This document shows positions 6,227 through 13,589 of a stretch of DNA of 40,222 nt, in pieces; position 1 is the first letter of the stretch; each line of letters opens with the position of its first letter. This DNA is from Clostridiaceae bacterium (GTDB taxonomy: Bacteria > Bacillota > Clostridia > Oscillospirales > Butyricicoccaceae). The DNA lies in contig QXXE01000037.1 in the NCBI GenBank assembly GCA_009911355.1, positions 1 through 40,222 of the forward strand, in the 5' to 3' direction. Position numbers and translations under genes: made by a program. The notes under the pieces were generated by a model. That model did no database searches. It was not told where the DNA came from and saw only the letters and a list, made by a program, of their open reading frames with translations.

Positions 6227-8101
6227 ATGAACCGATTGCTGCGCAAATTCACCTGGACGCCCGAACTGGAGGACGTGATCGAAGAATGCAAAGGCATCTT
6301 CATCCCCACCACAAAGGCCGAACTCTACGAAATGGTCTTCGGCACCGGGCGCTCGGGCAAATATGACGTCGTATACGACGTCCCCGGCAAAGGCGAGATC
6401 ACCGAAGCAACCGTAATCCGCGCCAAAAATGGCGTCTGCGTCAACTACGCAGAGGATTACATGCGCCGCCGCGACCCCGACTGCATGCGCATCGCCGACG
6501 ACAAGCCCACCGATAAGCCCAAATTCAAAGACGTTTACGGCTACGACTTCGCCGACGTCCGCAAGGAAACCATGGAATGGCTCAAGACCCAAGAGCTTAT
6601 TATCATGCCCTTCAACTCCGGCGGCAACATCTACGGCTATAAGTCCATACTCGTCTGCCCGCGCAACGCCGCATTCTTTGCGTTCGCACTCGCACAGCTG
6701 CAAGGCTTCGTCTCCGCCGAAGAGACCGAGGGCTACAAGCCCCGCGCGATCATCTACGTCGCACCACCCTTCCGCCACACCCACTTCAACGGCCGTCAGG
6801 TCTGCGTCCATAACCGCCTTGACGACTGCCATGAGGTCTTTTCCTACAACCTCTACCCCGGCCCGTCCGCGAAGAAGGGCGTTTATTCCGTGCTGCTCGA
6901 CATCGGCGAGCAGGAAGGCTGGGTGACCGCCCACGCGTCGGCGGCCCGCATCACCACACAGTACGATAACGACATCGTAATCATGCACGAGGGCGCTTCC
7001 GGCGGCGGCAAGAGCGAAATGCTTCAGGACGTTGCCCGCATGGAGGATGACCGCGTCCTGCTCGCGACCCATACGGTCACAGGCGAAAAAACCATCCTCA
7101 ACCTTGGCAAGACCTGCACTATCGAACCGATCTGCGACGATATGGCGACCTGCTATCCCTCTATCCAGGGCGACAACGGCAAGCTCTGCATCGTCGACGG
7201 CGAGCACGGCTGGTTCCTCCGCATGGACGGTGTGACCCATTACGGCTGCGACCCGGTGTATGAACGCATCTGCACCGAGCCCGACGAGCCGCTCTGCTTC
7301 TTCAATATCCAGGGCGTAGTCGGCGCGACCTCGCTGATCTGGGAGCATACCCCTGATTCCAACGGCAAGCCCTGCCCGAACCCGCGCGCCATTGTCCCGC
7401 GCGAGAAGGTGCCCCACATCATTACCGAGCCAGTCGAGGTCGACGTGCGTTCGTTCGGCACCCGTATGCCCCCGTCCTCCCGTGAGAACCCGACCTACGG
7501 CATCATGGGCCTGCTGCACTTCATCCCGCCGGCGCTGGCGTGGCTGTGGCGGCTGGTTGCCCCGCGCGGGCATAAGAACCCCTCGATTGTCGACGGCGGC
7601 AGCGCAATGGTGTCGGAGGGCGTAGGCTCTTACTGGCCGTTCGCGACCGGCGAGCGCGTCAAGCAGGCGAACCTGCTGCTTCAGCAGATCGTCAACAGCC
7701 CGCGCACCCGTTATGTGCTTATCCCGAACCAGCATATCGGTATTTATCAGGTTGGCTTTGCTGCGGAGTGGATTTCCCGCGAGTTCCTGGCGCGCCACAA
7801 TGGCACGGTCAAGAAGGAAAAGCTGATCCCGGCGCGTTGCCCGCTGCTTGGCTATTCGCTGCGTGAGATGAAGATGGACGGGCAGGACATCCGTTCGAAG
7901 TTCCTGCGGCCTGAGACGCAGGACCGTCTGGGCGAGGATGGTTATGATGTCGGCGCGAAGATCCTGAATGATTTCTTTGAGCAGGAGCTTGAGAAATTCT
8001 ATACTGACGAGCTTGATCCGCTGGGGCGCTCGATTATCGAGTGTTTCCGCGCGGGCGGCACGGTTGAGGATTACTGCAAGCTCACCCCGATGCGCTTCTA
8101 A
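6227..8101 (+). CDS. DUF4914 family P-loop protein
   Basis: The 624-aa soluble protein matches the DUF4914 family in length and motifs. A phosphate-binding loop 'GASGGGKSEM' lies at residues 256-265 after 'DNDIVIMHE', resembling the kinase-type loop of PEP-carboxykinase-like nucleotide-binding proteins. Other blocks are 'APPFRHTHFNGRQ', 'CYPSIQGDNGKLCIVDGEHGW' spread over a beta-rich core, and 'VSEGVGSYWPFATG' near the C-terminus. Family members are described only by sequence, so substrate and reaction are unknown; ATP or GTP use is inferred from the loop. It stands alone with its own promoter, leader and terminator. Codon choice shifts from mostly C-ending in the first two-thirds to more G/T-ending near the 3' end. 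Confidence 0.85.
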   Translation: MNRLLRKFTWTPELEDVIEECKGIFIPTTKAELYEMVFGTGRSGKYDVVYDVPGKGEITEATVIRAKNGVCVNYAEDYMRRRDPDCMRIADDKPTDKPKFKDVYGYDFADVRKETMEWLKTQELIIMPFNSGGNIYGYKSILVCPRNAAFFAFALAQLQGFVSAEETEGYKPRAIIYVAPPFRHTHFNGRQVCVHNRLDDCHEVFSYNLYPGPSAKKGVYSVLLDIGEQEGWVTAHASAARITTQYDNDIVIMHEGASGGGKSEMLQDVARMEDDRVLLATHTVTGEKTILNLGKTCTIEPICDDMATCYPSIQGDNGKLCIVDGEHGWFLRMDGVTHYGCDPVYERICTEPDEPLCFFNIQGVVGATSLIWEHTPDSNGKPCPNPRAIVPREKVPHIITEPVEVDVRSFGTRMPPSSRENPTYGIMGLLHFIPPALAWLWRLVAPRGHKNPSIVDGGSAMVSEGVGSYWPFATGERVKQANLLLQQIVNSPRTRYVLIPNQHIGIYQVGFAAEWISREFLARHNGTVKKEKLIPARCPLLGYSLREMKMDGQDIRSKFLRPETQDRLGEDGYDVGAKILNDFFEQELEKFYTDELDPLGRSIIECFRAGGTVEDYCKLTPMRF

Positions 8102-8109
8102 AAATGATG

Positions 8110-8144
8110 AAAGACGGTACTGCCAGGCAGTGCCGTCTTTTTTT
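8110..8144 (+). terminator. Rho-independent terminator
   Basis: AAAGACGGTACTGC pairs with GCAGTGCCGTCTTT (one G-T pair) followed by TTTT. It sits 9 bases after the DUF4914 stop and may also work for the converging DUF1905 gene. Confidence 0.85.
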
Positions 8145-8145
8145 C

Positions 8146-8248
8146 GCCTCCGCAGCGTGCGCCAAAGGGCTCTGCCCTCTGGACTCCCGCAATTTTTTCG
8201 AGAAAAAATTGACTAAAAGCTTTATCTCGCCTGCGGGCGGGACGAGGA
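8146..8248 (-). repeat. Dispersed modular hairpin repeat, copy B
   Basis: Read on the minus strand it has the GTCCCGCCCGCAGGCG core, a diverged AT hairpin (CAATTTTTTCTCGAAAAAATTG) split as arms with a short loop, and CCAGAGGGC-AGA-GCCCTTTGG. Its core overlaps the last codons of the DUF1905 gene. Confidence 0.7.
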
Positions 8249-8533
8249 TTCCCGTTCTTGGACAGTTACCGCCACCACATCCCCTTCCGCTTTCCCCAGC
8301 TGTTCCCGGATAGCCTTCAATATTCCAATGATATAGCAGGTGCTTCCGTCCGGGTTTTTTAACCCCATATTGACGATGCTTCCATCGTATGGAATCCCAT
8401 CGAATGTCACATGGGCTTTGACCCGGCCTTTGCCAAATTCTTTGCGGATATCGTAGGGGAATTGGATATAAGCGCCGCCTTTCTCCGGGACTGCATGGAT
8501 TTTTGCCGTGAATTCGTATATTTTATCGGACAT
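8222..8533 (-). CDS. DUF1905 domain protein
   Basis: The 103-aa protein is a compact beta-barrel of the DUF1905 type: 'YEFTAKIHAVPEKGGAYIQF' as opening strands, 'DIRKEFGKGRVKAHVTFDGIPYDGS' split by a turn, and 'CYIIGILKAIREQLGKAEGD' before 'VVAVTVQERE'. The start (8533) has AAAGAGG five bases before it; a longer upstream frame has no support. The last residues, SSSRPQAR, are encoded by the edge of repeat copy B, so the native C-terminus was probably shorter. The function of DUF1905 proteins is not established. It follows the papain-fold gene on the same strand after 79 bases. Confidence 0.8.
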   Translation of the reverse strand: MSDKIYEFTAKIHAVPEKGGAYIQFPYDIRKEFGKGRVKAHVTFDGIPYDGSIVNMGLKNPDGSTCYIIGILKAIREQLGKAEGDVVAVTVQERESSSRPQAR

Positions 8534-8612
8534 TTTAACCTCTTTCTTCTTTGCGCTTTGAATTTTTTGAGGATACGGATACGGGCATTTGATCTGTGGT
8601 GTTTGATAATGA

Positions 8613-9329
8613 TTAGCCAGCCTGAGCGCCCGCCCTGCGCAGCGGTGCGGCAGCGTGGCCGCCTGCGCACAGGCACAGCGTTCCGTCCGCAGCCAGCCGC
8701 AGTCCGGTGCCGTCTCCCCAAAGCGCGCCGACAAATTCCAGCCGTTTCCCCTCGTCGAAATCGAGGAAATCGGTCGGGCGCACCCGGCCCGCGCGTTTTA
8801 CAAACCATGCAAGCCCGGCTAGGTCCAGCATTGTGTATACGAACTGCGAGCAGAACATGATATTGGGGCGCAGCGACCGCCCGCAGACAAGGCCGAACAG
8901 GTTATAGGCGCTGCCCTCCTGATCGATCGCGCGGACATGCTGTAGGATGCGCCATTTCGCCCAGCGCCCGGCGTGCAGCCGGTAAACAAGCGCCGACGCT
9001 CCCTTCCGGCAGGTCAGCGCCGCCGGAAGCTCAGGGTTGAGCCCGGGCCGCGCCGCGGAGCTGCTGCCGCCGTTGTAGCTGAGCAGCGTCCGCAGCTCCG
9101 GGTCGAACGCCAGCGAAACGTGGTTGTACTCCCGGTGGGTGAACTGCCGCAGGACGGCGCTTGCCGCGCTTTGCGAGCAGGTAAAAACCAGATAAATATA
9201 GCCGTCGTCCAGGTTTTCACGGGCGGTACGGAAAAACCGTTCGTCCAGCCGCGAGCGGTTGATATAATGCAAAATGCTGTGGCGTGGCAGGTCGCACACG
9301 ATTTCAAGGATCTGACTGCGTGTTACCAT
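8613..9329 (-). CDS. Permuted NlpC/P60 (YiiX-like) papain-fold protein
   Basis: The 238-aa protein shows the circularly permuted papain layout. The catalytic His is in 'YNHVSLAFD' (H70), preceded by 'IYLVFTCSQSAASAVLRQFT', and the catalytic Cys is in 'IMFCSQFVYTMLDLAG' (C160), in the helix after 'NLFGLVCGRSLRPN'. Such proteins include amidases or peptidases acting on peptidoglycan or other amide/thioester bonds; the substrate here is unknown. There is no signal peptide or membrane helix, so it is probably cytoplasmic. The Ala/Gly-rich tail (about 210-238) is not part of the domain. AGGAGG lies seven bases before the ATG, and a near-consensus promoter sits at 9365-9393. Confidence 0.75.
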   Translation of the reverse strand: MVTRSQILEIVCDLPRHSILHYINRSRLDERFFRTARENLDDGYIYLVFTCSQSAASAVLRQFTHREYNHVSLAFDPELRTLLSYNGGSSSAARPGLNPELPAALTCRKGASALVYRLHAGRWAKWRILQHVRAIDQEGSAYNLFGLVCGRSLRPNIMFCSQFVYTMLDLAGLAWFVKRAGRVRPTDFLDFDEGKRLEFVGALWGDGTGLRLAADGTLCLCAGGHAAAPLRRAGAQAG

Positions 9330-9364
9330 TGTTTTTCCTCCTGTTTATTTAATGTACTATCATA

Positions 9365-9393
9365 ATAATACAATGGTAGAAAGCATTTGTCAA
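9365..9393 (-). promoter_or_regulatory. Sigma-A promoter of the papain-fold gene
   Basis: On the minus strand TTGACA (9388-9393) and TATTAT (9365-9370) are 17 bases apart, 36 bases before the start codon. Confidence 0.85.
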
Positions 9394-9444
9394 GGCCAAT
9401 TCCTGGGGAGTTGGTTGCAATTTGGTTACGGCTGCCGCCGCCGG

Positions 9445-9469
9445 GGAACTTTTTGCGCGAAGGCGCGTC
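9445..9469 (+). promoter_or_regulatory. ECF-sigma-type promoter upstream of the DUF4349 gene
   Basis: GGAAC (9445-9449) is followed by TTTT and, after exactly 16 bases, CGTC (9466-9469). This is the usual -35/-10 layout for extracytoplasmic-function sigma factors. No sigma-A hexamer pair was seen in this intergenic region on the + strand. The same signature occurs at 33874. Confidence 0.55.
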
Positions 9470-9563
9470 CTATTAGATAACAGCGGTCCAATCTGCGGCG
9501 TGCCTGGCAATCATCCACAGGCTGTGGATTGCTGCCCAATTTGAAGAAACGAGGTGCATCCCT

Positions 9564-10583
9564 ATGAAAAAACGGATATTTCCGGCTCTTTTAGCCCTAT
9601 TCCTTGCCGTGCAGCTGACCGGCTGCGGCGGGGGCGGCATGGACTATGGGAACGGGGCCGCGGCTTCCTCTGAAAGCAGGTCGTCCACGCAGGAGTATGA
9701 CACCGCCCCCGGCGCAGCCCCCGAGGAGGGGTATGATATGGTGCTGGAGGACAGCGGGCTCGCGGGCGGCGGTGCTTCGGCGGGCAATTCGGTTTCCGAC
9801 AGCAGCAAGCTGATCCTGCGTGGCAACATCAGCGCCGAAGCGACCGACTTCGATGCCGCGCTTGCCGCCATCGAGCAGCAGGTTGCAAAAGCGGGCGGAT
9901 ACATGGAAAGCAGCTCGGTGTCGGGCAGCGTCGGCTCCCGCTGGGCAGAGCTCGTGATCCGCGTGCCGCGCGAGCAGTTTGACAGCACCTTTGGCGCGGT
10001 TGGGGACAACTGCCATATTACGGGAAGCTCACGCTCGAAAGAGAACGTCTCGGCGGTTTATTACGATACCGAGGCCCGCAAAAAGGCGCTCGAAATCAAG
10101 CGGGACCGGCTGCTTGCCCTGCTTGAAAAGGCGGATCAGATAGAGGATATCATCGCCCTTGAAAATGCGCTTTCCGATGTGCAGTATGAGATCGAAAGCC
10201 ACACGGGCACTCTGCGCGATTATGACCGCCTGATCGCTTTTTCGACCATTGAGGTCTATCTCTCAGAGGTGCGCGACCTGTCGGTCGTGCAGGAGGAGGA
10301 CAGCTTCCTGAGCGATCTGCACACGGCGGCGGTCACAGGCACGCGCGGGCTGGTCAGCTTTGTACAGGGGCTCATCCTGACGGCGGTGTACGGCTGGTGG
10401 TTCTTCCTGCTACTGGCGCTCGTGCTGCTGGTGCTGGTCATCAAGGTGCGCAGGAACCGTGAACGCCAGGCGCTGGGCGTGCCGCAAACCCGCCAGCCGC
10501 TGCGCAGGCCGGGCAAGGGCGCGCAGGCAGAAGCACCGGCAGACGGCGAAAAAACCGACAACCCGGACGGGATCGACCATTAA
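9564..10583 (+). CDS. DUF4349 domain lipoprotein
   Basis: The 339-aa protein begins with a lipoprotein signal (MKKRIFPALLALFLAVQLTG, lipid-carrying Cys21) and a Gly/Ser-rich linker. The DUF4349 domain (about 82-300) starts 'KLILRGNISAEATDF' and contains 'WAELVIRVPREQFD', a coiled coil 'ARKKALEIKRDRLLALLEKA' and a transmembrane helix at about 272-298. It should be held at the outer face of the membrane. DUF4349 proteins often occur near ECF sigma/anti-sigma genes; the ECF-type promoter upstream fits an envelope-stress role. GAGGTG precedes the ATG. Its last codons, '...NPDGIDH', lie at the edge of the 79-bp tandem repeat, so the C-terminus may be repeat-derived. Confidence 0.85.
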   Translation: MKKRIFPALLALFLAVQLTGCGGGGMDYGNGAAASSESRSSTQEYDTAPGAAPEEGYDMVLEDSGLAGGGASAGNSVSDSSKLILRGNISAEATDFDAALAAIEQQVAKAGGYMESSSVSGSVGSRWAELVIRVPREQFDSTFGAVGDNCHITGSSRSKENVSAVYYDTEARKKALEIKRDRLLALLEKADQIEDIIALENALSDVQYEIESHTGTLRDYDRLIAFSTIEVYLSEVRDLSVVQEEDSFLSDLHTAAVTGTRGLVSFVQGLILTAVYGWWFFLLLALVLLVLVIKVRRNRERQALGVPQTRQPLRRPGKGAQAEAPADGEKTDNPDGIDH

Positions 10584-10952
10584 GCCCCTGCGCAGGCAGG
10601 CGCAGCAAAGCCACGACGAAGACCGGTGCGAAAGGCAGCAGCCCGACGAGATCGACCATTCAGCGCTTGCCCAAGCAGGCACGGCGAAGCCACGACGGAG
10701 ACCGGTGCGAAAGGCAGCAGCCTGACGGAATCGGCCATTCAGCGCTTGCCCAGGCAGGCACGGCGAAGCCACGACGGAGGCCGGTGCGAAAGGCAGCAGC
10801 CTGACGGGATCGGCCATTCCACACCCGCGCAGGCAGGCGCAGTGAAACCACGACGGAGACCCGTGAGAAAGGCGACAGCCAGGACGGGAGCAGCCATTAA
10901 CCCCCTGCCAAGACAGGCGCGGCGAAGCCACGACGGAGGCCAGCGTGGAAGC
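10574..10952 (+). repeat. Five tandem 79/80-bp repeats
   Basis: The anchor CCACGACG recurs at 10611, 10690, 10769, 10848 and 10928, so steps are 79, 79, 79 and 80. Units share GCAGGC, CACGACGGAGACCGGTGCGA, AAGGCAGCAGCC and a GATC(G)(A/G)CCATT end, with substitutions between copies. The array fills the 427-base gap between two converging genes. The unit length is not a multiple of three, so it is unlikely to encode a repeated peptide. Confidence 0.85.
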
Positions 10953-10971
10953 AGCGCAATCGGAACCAAGA

Positions 10972-10998
10972 AAAAAGAGGGCATAAAGCCCTCTTTTT
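10972..10998. terminator. Bidirectional terminator between converging genes
   Basis: AAAAAGAGGGC and GCCCTCTTTTT form an 11-bp perfect stem with a 5-nt loop, giving a T run on both strands. It ends the DUF4349 transcript and the SdpI-like gene. Confidence 0.85.
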
Positions 10999-11010
10999 GT
11001 ATGTGCGTTT

Positions 11011-11667
11011 TTATTGCGCCTGCCCCTTTTGCTCCTGGCGGAACCACACGTAGCTCATGACAGCCGGGATCACAGCGGCTGCGATTACGGCTGCAAGCAG
11101 CACTGCAAACCCAACGGTCGTGACCGCAAAGGCTCCCGCGAATACACAGATACCCGCCACGAAATACAGCCGCCCGCCGAGCCGGTGGGTGCGCGTCCAG
11201 ACGCGCTCGCTCGCCAGCGTCCACGGGGTTTTAATCCCGCAGAAGTAGGTCTGGCGGAATTTGGGCATCATGTTCCCGACCACCATCAGCAGCACCGCGA
11301 TAAACAGCTGCATTGCTACCGAAATGTTGACCGTCCCGGGACGCAGCGTCTCAAGCAGCGTCAGCGCCATAAGCGCGTCCAGGAACAGTGCCATTGCGAA
11401 CTGGAACACCCAGTAAGAGCCTCTGAATTTCTGGTAATTCCCGGATTTGGGGTCAGCTTTCGGGAAAAACGCCATCAGCAGGCAGATGAGCGGGTTGACT
11501 GCCGCCAGCATCCACAGCACCCAGCGCGGCGAATACTGGTCAGCACTGCCGCTGAAGCCCCAGTGCGTGGGCACCTGCACGGGCAGCCGCGCCCAGATTG
11601 CCGCAACCATCAGGAAGGGCAGCAGCGCAGCCGCCCACAGCAAAATGTTGTTTTTTCTGTTTTTCAT
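11011..11667 (-). CDS. sdpI: SdpI/DUF1648 family membrane protein
   Basis: The 218-aa integral membrane protein has about six hydrophobic helices. The DUF1648 signature is near the start ('LPVQVPTHWGFSGSADQYSP', residues 28-47), and the SdpI block is later ('MPKFRQTYFCGIKTPWTLAS', around 133-152, with 'WTRTHRLGGRLYF'). In Bacillus subtilis SdpI gives immunity to the SDP toxin and binds the SdpR repressor at the membrane. Its start overlaps the upstream ArsR-type regulator by four bases, as in the sdpRI operon. No sdpABC toxin genes are present here, so it may protect against toxins from others or act as a sensor. Confidence 0.85.
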   Translation of the reverse strand: MKNRKNNILLWAAALLPFLMVAAIWARLPVQVPTHWGFSGSADQYSPRWVLWMLAAVNPLICLLMAFFPKADPKSGNYQKFRGSYWVFQFAMALFLDALMALTLLETLRPGTVNISVAMQLFIAVLLMVVGNMMPKFRQTYFCGIKTPWTLASERVWTRTHRLGGRLYFVAGICVFAGAFAVTTVGFAVLLAAVIAAAVIPAVMSYVWFRQEQKGQAQ

Positions 11668-11936
11668 GAATCCGTACCTCCCTTTAAACTGGTCAGCCAG
11701 CCCAACAGCTCATCCAATACTGAGGTGTTGAGCTCATAATAAATAAATTTGCCTTTTTTCTCGTCAAGCACCAGCCCTGCGTCCCGCAGTGTTGACAGAT
11801 GGTGCGAGACTGTCGCGGCTGTCATGTCAAACTGCGCTGCGATTTCGCCTGCGGGGAGCGGGCCGTCGCGCAGCAGCCGCAGGATCTCCCGACGTGTCGG
11901 GTCGCTGAGCGCCTTAAAGCTTTGCTGGAAGCCCAT
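11664..11936 (-). CDS. sdpR: ArsR/SdpR-type winged-helix repressor
   Basis: The 90-aa regulator has the ArsR winged helix: 'FKALSDPTRREILRLLRDGP', 'AGEIAAQFDMTAATVSHHLS' as recognition region, and 'KKGKFIYYELNTSVLDELLG' as wing. There are no Cys metal sites, which fits the SdpR branch rather than a metal sensor. ATG at 11936 was chosen; a GTG three codons upstream is also open but sits too close to the AAAGGA element. It overlaps sdpI by four bases. Two near-identical 21-bp sites around its promoter suggest that it represses its own operon. Confidence 0.85.
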   Translation of the reverse strand: MGFQQSFKALSDPTRREILRLLRDGPLPAGEIAAQFDMTAATVSHHLSTLRDAGLVLDEKKGKFIYYELNTSVLDELLGWLTSLKGGTDS

Positions 11937-11975
11937 GCGGACCACCGTCCTTTCGTCCCATTGGGTCAGAGAACA

Positions 11976-12048
11976 TATTTTGATCTCTATCTAAATAATA
12001 ACCCGCCGCCGGCAGTTTGTCAAGTGTTATTTTGATATTTGTCTAAAT
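11976..12048 (-). promoter_or_regulatory. Paired candidate operators of the sdpRI-like operon
   Basis: On the minus strand, ATTTAGACAAATATCAAAATA (arm at 12028-12048, given here in two parts: ATTTAGACAAAT, ATCAAAATA) and ATTTAGATAGAG, ATCAAAATA (11976-11996) match at 18 of 21 positions. One copy lies just upstream of the -35, the other overlaps the last bases of the -10 and runs downstream. Their centres are 52 bases apart, close to five helical turns. Confidence 0.6.
11995..12023 (-). promoter_or_regulatory. Sigma-A promoter of the sdpRI-like operon
   Basis: TTGACA (12018-12023) and TATTAT (11995-12000) are 17 bases apart on the minus strand, about 60 bases before the sdpR start. Confidence 0.85.
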
Positions 12049-12075
12049 ATTTCAAGGGAGGGGAAATCAGGCAAA

Positions 12076-12106
12076 CCGGGAGGCTCAGCATTGCTGCGCC
12101 TCCCGG
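12076..12106 (-). terminator. Hairpin downstream of the desulfidase-family gene
   Basis: CCGGGAGG and CCTCCCGG enclose a second CAGCA/TGCTG stem. The minus strand lacks a long T tract after it (GTTTGCC), so termination strength is uncertain. Confidence 0.5.
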
Positions 12107-12167
12107 CTAAAAACATAAGTGTTCCTGTACCTGCCCAAAAGCCGGGCAGGCAGTGTGGCTGCAAGGG

Positions 12168-13445
12168 CTATTTCCCGAGCATGATATTCAGGATTTCGAT
12201 ATCGGTTTCGTGCATCCCGACGCGGCCCATCCGGCCGATGCTCTTGATGGTTTCCTCGACGGTGGACTTCACCATACCCTCGCCGGGCTGGAATACGTGC
12301 CCCTCCTTTGCGAGCTCGTAGGCGAACAGCGCACATTCGACCGCCGAGGCGATTTTCGCGGCGCAGGAGGATTTCGCGCCGTCGCAGACCATGCCGCCGA
12401 TCGTAGCAATGGTATTCGTGATGGTGCGGGAGACCAGCTCATACGAGCCGCCGAGCATATAGGCAATGCCTGCGCCCGCACCGCAGGCCGCGCTGACCGC
12501 GCCGCAGTAGGCGGACAGGCTGCCGATATACTTTTTCTGGTGGATCGCAATCAGGTTTGCTGCCGCAAGGGCGCGGAAAAGCCGTTCGCGGCTGATATTG
12601 TACGCCTTTGCATACTCAACCAGCGGCATGGTGATGGTAATCCCCTGGTTGCCGCTGCCCGAGTTAATAACCACTGGCAGCGGGCAGCCGCTCATACGGG
12701 CGTCGCTCCCGGCGGCGGCGGCGGCTTTGGCGCGGGTGCGGGGGTCGGCCGGCTGGCCGGTGCCGAGCAGGACGCGCCCTGCCTGTGCGCCGTAAACGCC
12801 GGAGAGACCCTCGTTGGAGATGGCGGTATTGTACTCAACCTGCCTGCCGATCACCTCTTCGATATCGGCAAAAGAAACCTCATCGGCAAACTCGAGAATA
12901 CTTTCCACAGACAGCAGCGACTTATCGCCCGCAGAGCGGGGCTGCGCCTGCGCGCTTTCGCGGGCAAAGAGGGCTGCGCCGTCGCGGGTGACGCGGGTGA
13001 CGTTGTTGTGCCGGTCGCGCACCTCGGCGGAGGCGGTATGGCCGTCCGCGCCATTGAGCAGGACTTCGACATAAAGGTTTTCCACGTCCTCGACCAGCTC
13101 GCAGGTGCAAAAGCCCGCGGACAGCAGCGCCTTTGCCCGTTCGATATCGTCAGCCGTAACCGACTCGAGCACTTGCAGCTCGCGCTGTGCGTCGCCGCCG
13201 ACCACGCCGAGCACTGCGGCGACTTCAATGCCGCGCAGCCCGCCCGAATTGGGGACGGTCACGCCCATCACATTTTTGACGATATTCCCGCTGCATCGGA
13301 CAGTGCAGCGGATAGGGGTATCCTCCAGCGCTTCCCGGGCGCGCGCGGCGGCATAGGCAATTGCGATCGGCTCGGTGCAGCCAAGAGCCACCATCAGCTC
13401 ATTTTTCAGAATTATCAAACAATTTTCGTATAATGTTCGCTCCAT
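12168..13445 (-). CDS. UPF0597 / L-cysteine desulfidase (CyuA-like) family
   Basis: The 425-aa protein has the pattern of the iron-sulfur lyase family that includes L-cysteine desulfidase and serine dehydratase alpha-like proteins. It has 'ALGCTEPIAIAYAAA' (Cys23), 'VPNSGGLRGIEVAAVLG', 'PLPVVINSGSGNQG', and the cluster-binding 'VCDGAKSSCAAKIASAVE' (Cys354, Cys361). The known reaction is L-cysteine to pyruvate, sulfide and ammonia using a [4Fe-4S] cluster; activity on another amino acid is possible. The start at MERTLY has GGAAG upstream; a longer frame to 13490 is unsupported. It follows the catabolic operon on the same strand, separated by repeat copy C and 330 bases, so co-regulation is uncertain. 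Confidence 0.85.
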   Translation of the reverse strand: MERTLYENCLIILKNELMVALGCTEPIAIAYAAARAREALEDTPIRCTVRCSGNIVKNVMGVTVPNSGGLRGIEVAAVLGVVGGDAQRELQVLESVTADDIERAKALLSAGFCTCELVEDVENLYVEVLLNGADGHTASAEVRDRHNNVTRVTRDGAALFARESAQAQPRSAGDKSLLSVESILEFADEVSFADIEEVIGRQVEYNTAISNEGLSGVYGAQAGRVLLGTGQPADPRTRAKAAAAAGSDARMSGCPLPVVINSGSGNQGITITMPLVEYAKAYNISRERLFRALAAANLIAIHQKKYIGSLSAYCGAVSAACGAGAGIAYMLGGSYELVSRTITNTIATIGGMVCDGAKSSCAAKIASAVECALFAYELAKEGHVFQPGEGMVKSTVEETIKSIGRMGRVGMHETDIEILNIMLGK

Positions 13446-13589
13446 AGCGGGCTTCCTTTCAAAAGCGGCACGGCAGGGCCCTGCACGCATTCAAACCGCG
13501 CATAGCGCGGGAATCATGATCGTGGCTTACGGGCTGGAATCCCTTTCATCGATGCAGCGGGGACGAGGGATTTTTCGTGCGTGCCGTAG

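Noticed and set aside
6221..7798. 525-codon open frame on the minus strand
   Set aside because: It is the mirror of the DUF4914 gene. Codon bias of that gene suppresses stops in the opposite strand; no start signal or family pattern is seen.
10573..10952. CRISPR array
   Set aside because: The 79-bp units are contiguous and similar along their whole length; there are no unique spacers and no cas genes. The 41-bp arrays fail for the same reason.
10410..11224. Overlapping open frames on the minus strand in the 79-bp array
   Set aside because: They switch frame with the 79-base period, lack start signals, and lie beyond a bidirectional terminator.
12153..13433. 426-codon open frame on the plus strand
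   Set aside because: Antisense of the desulfidase-family gene, with the usual shadow composition (Ala, Gly, His, Arg) and no ribosome-binding site.
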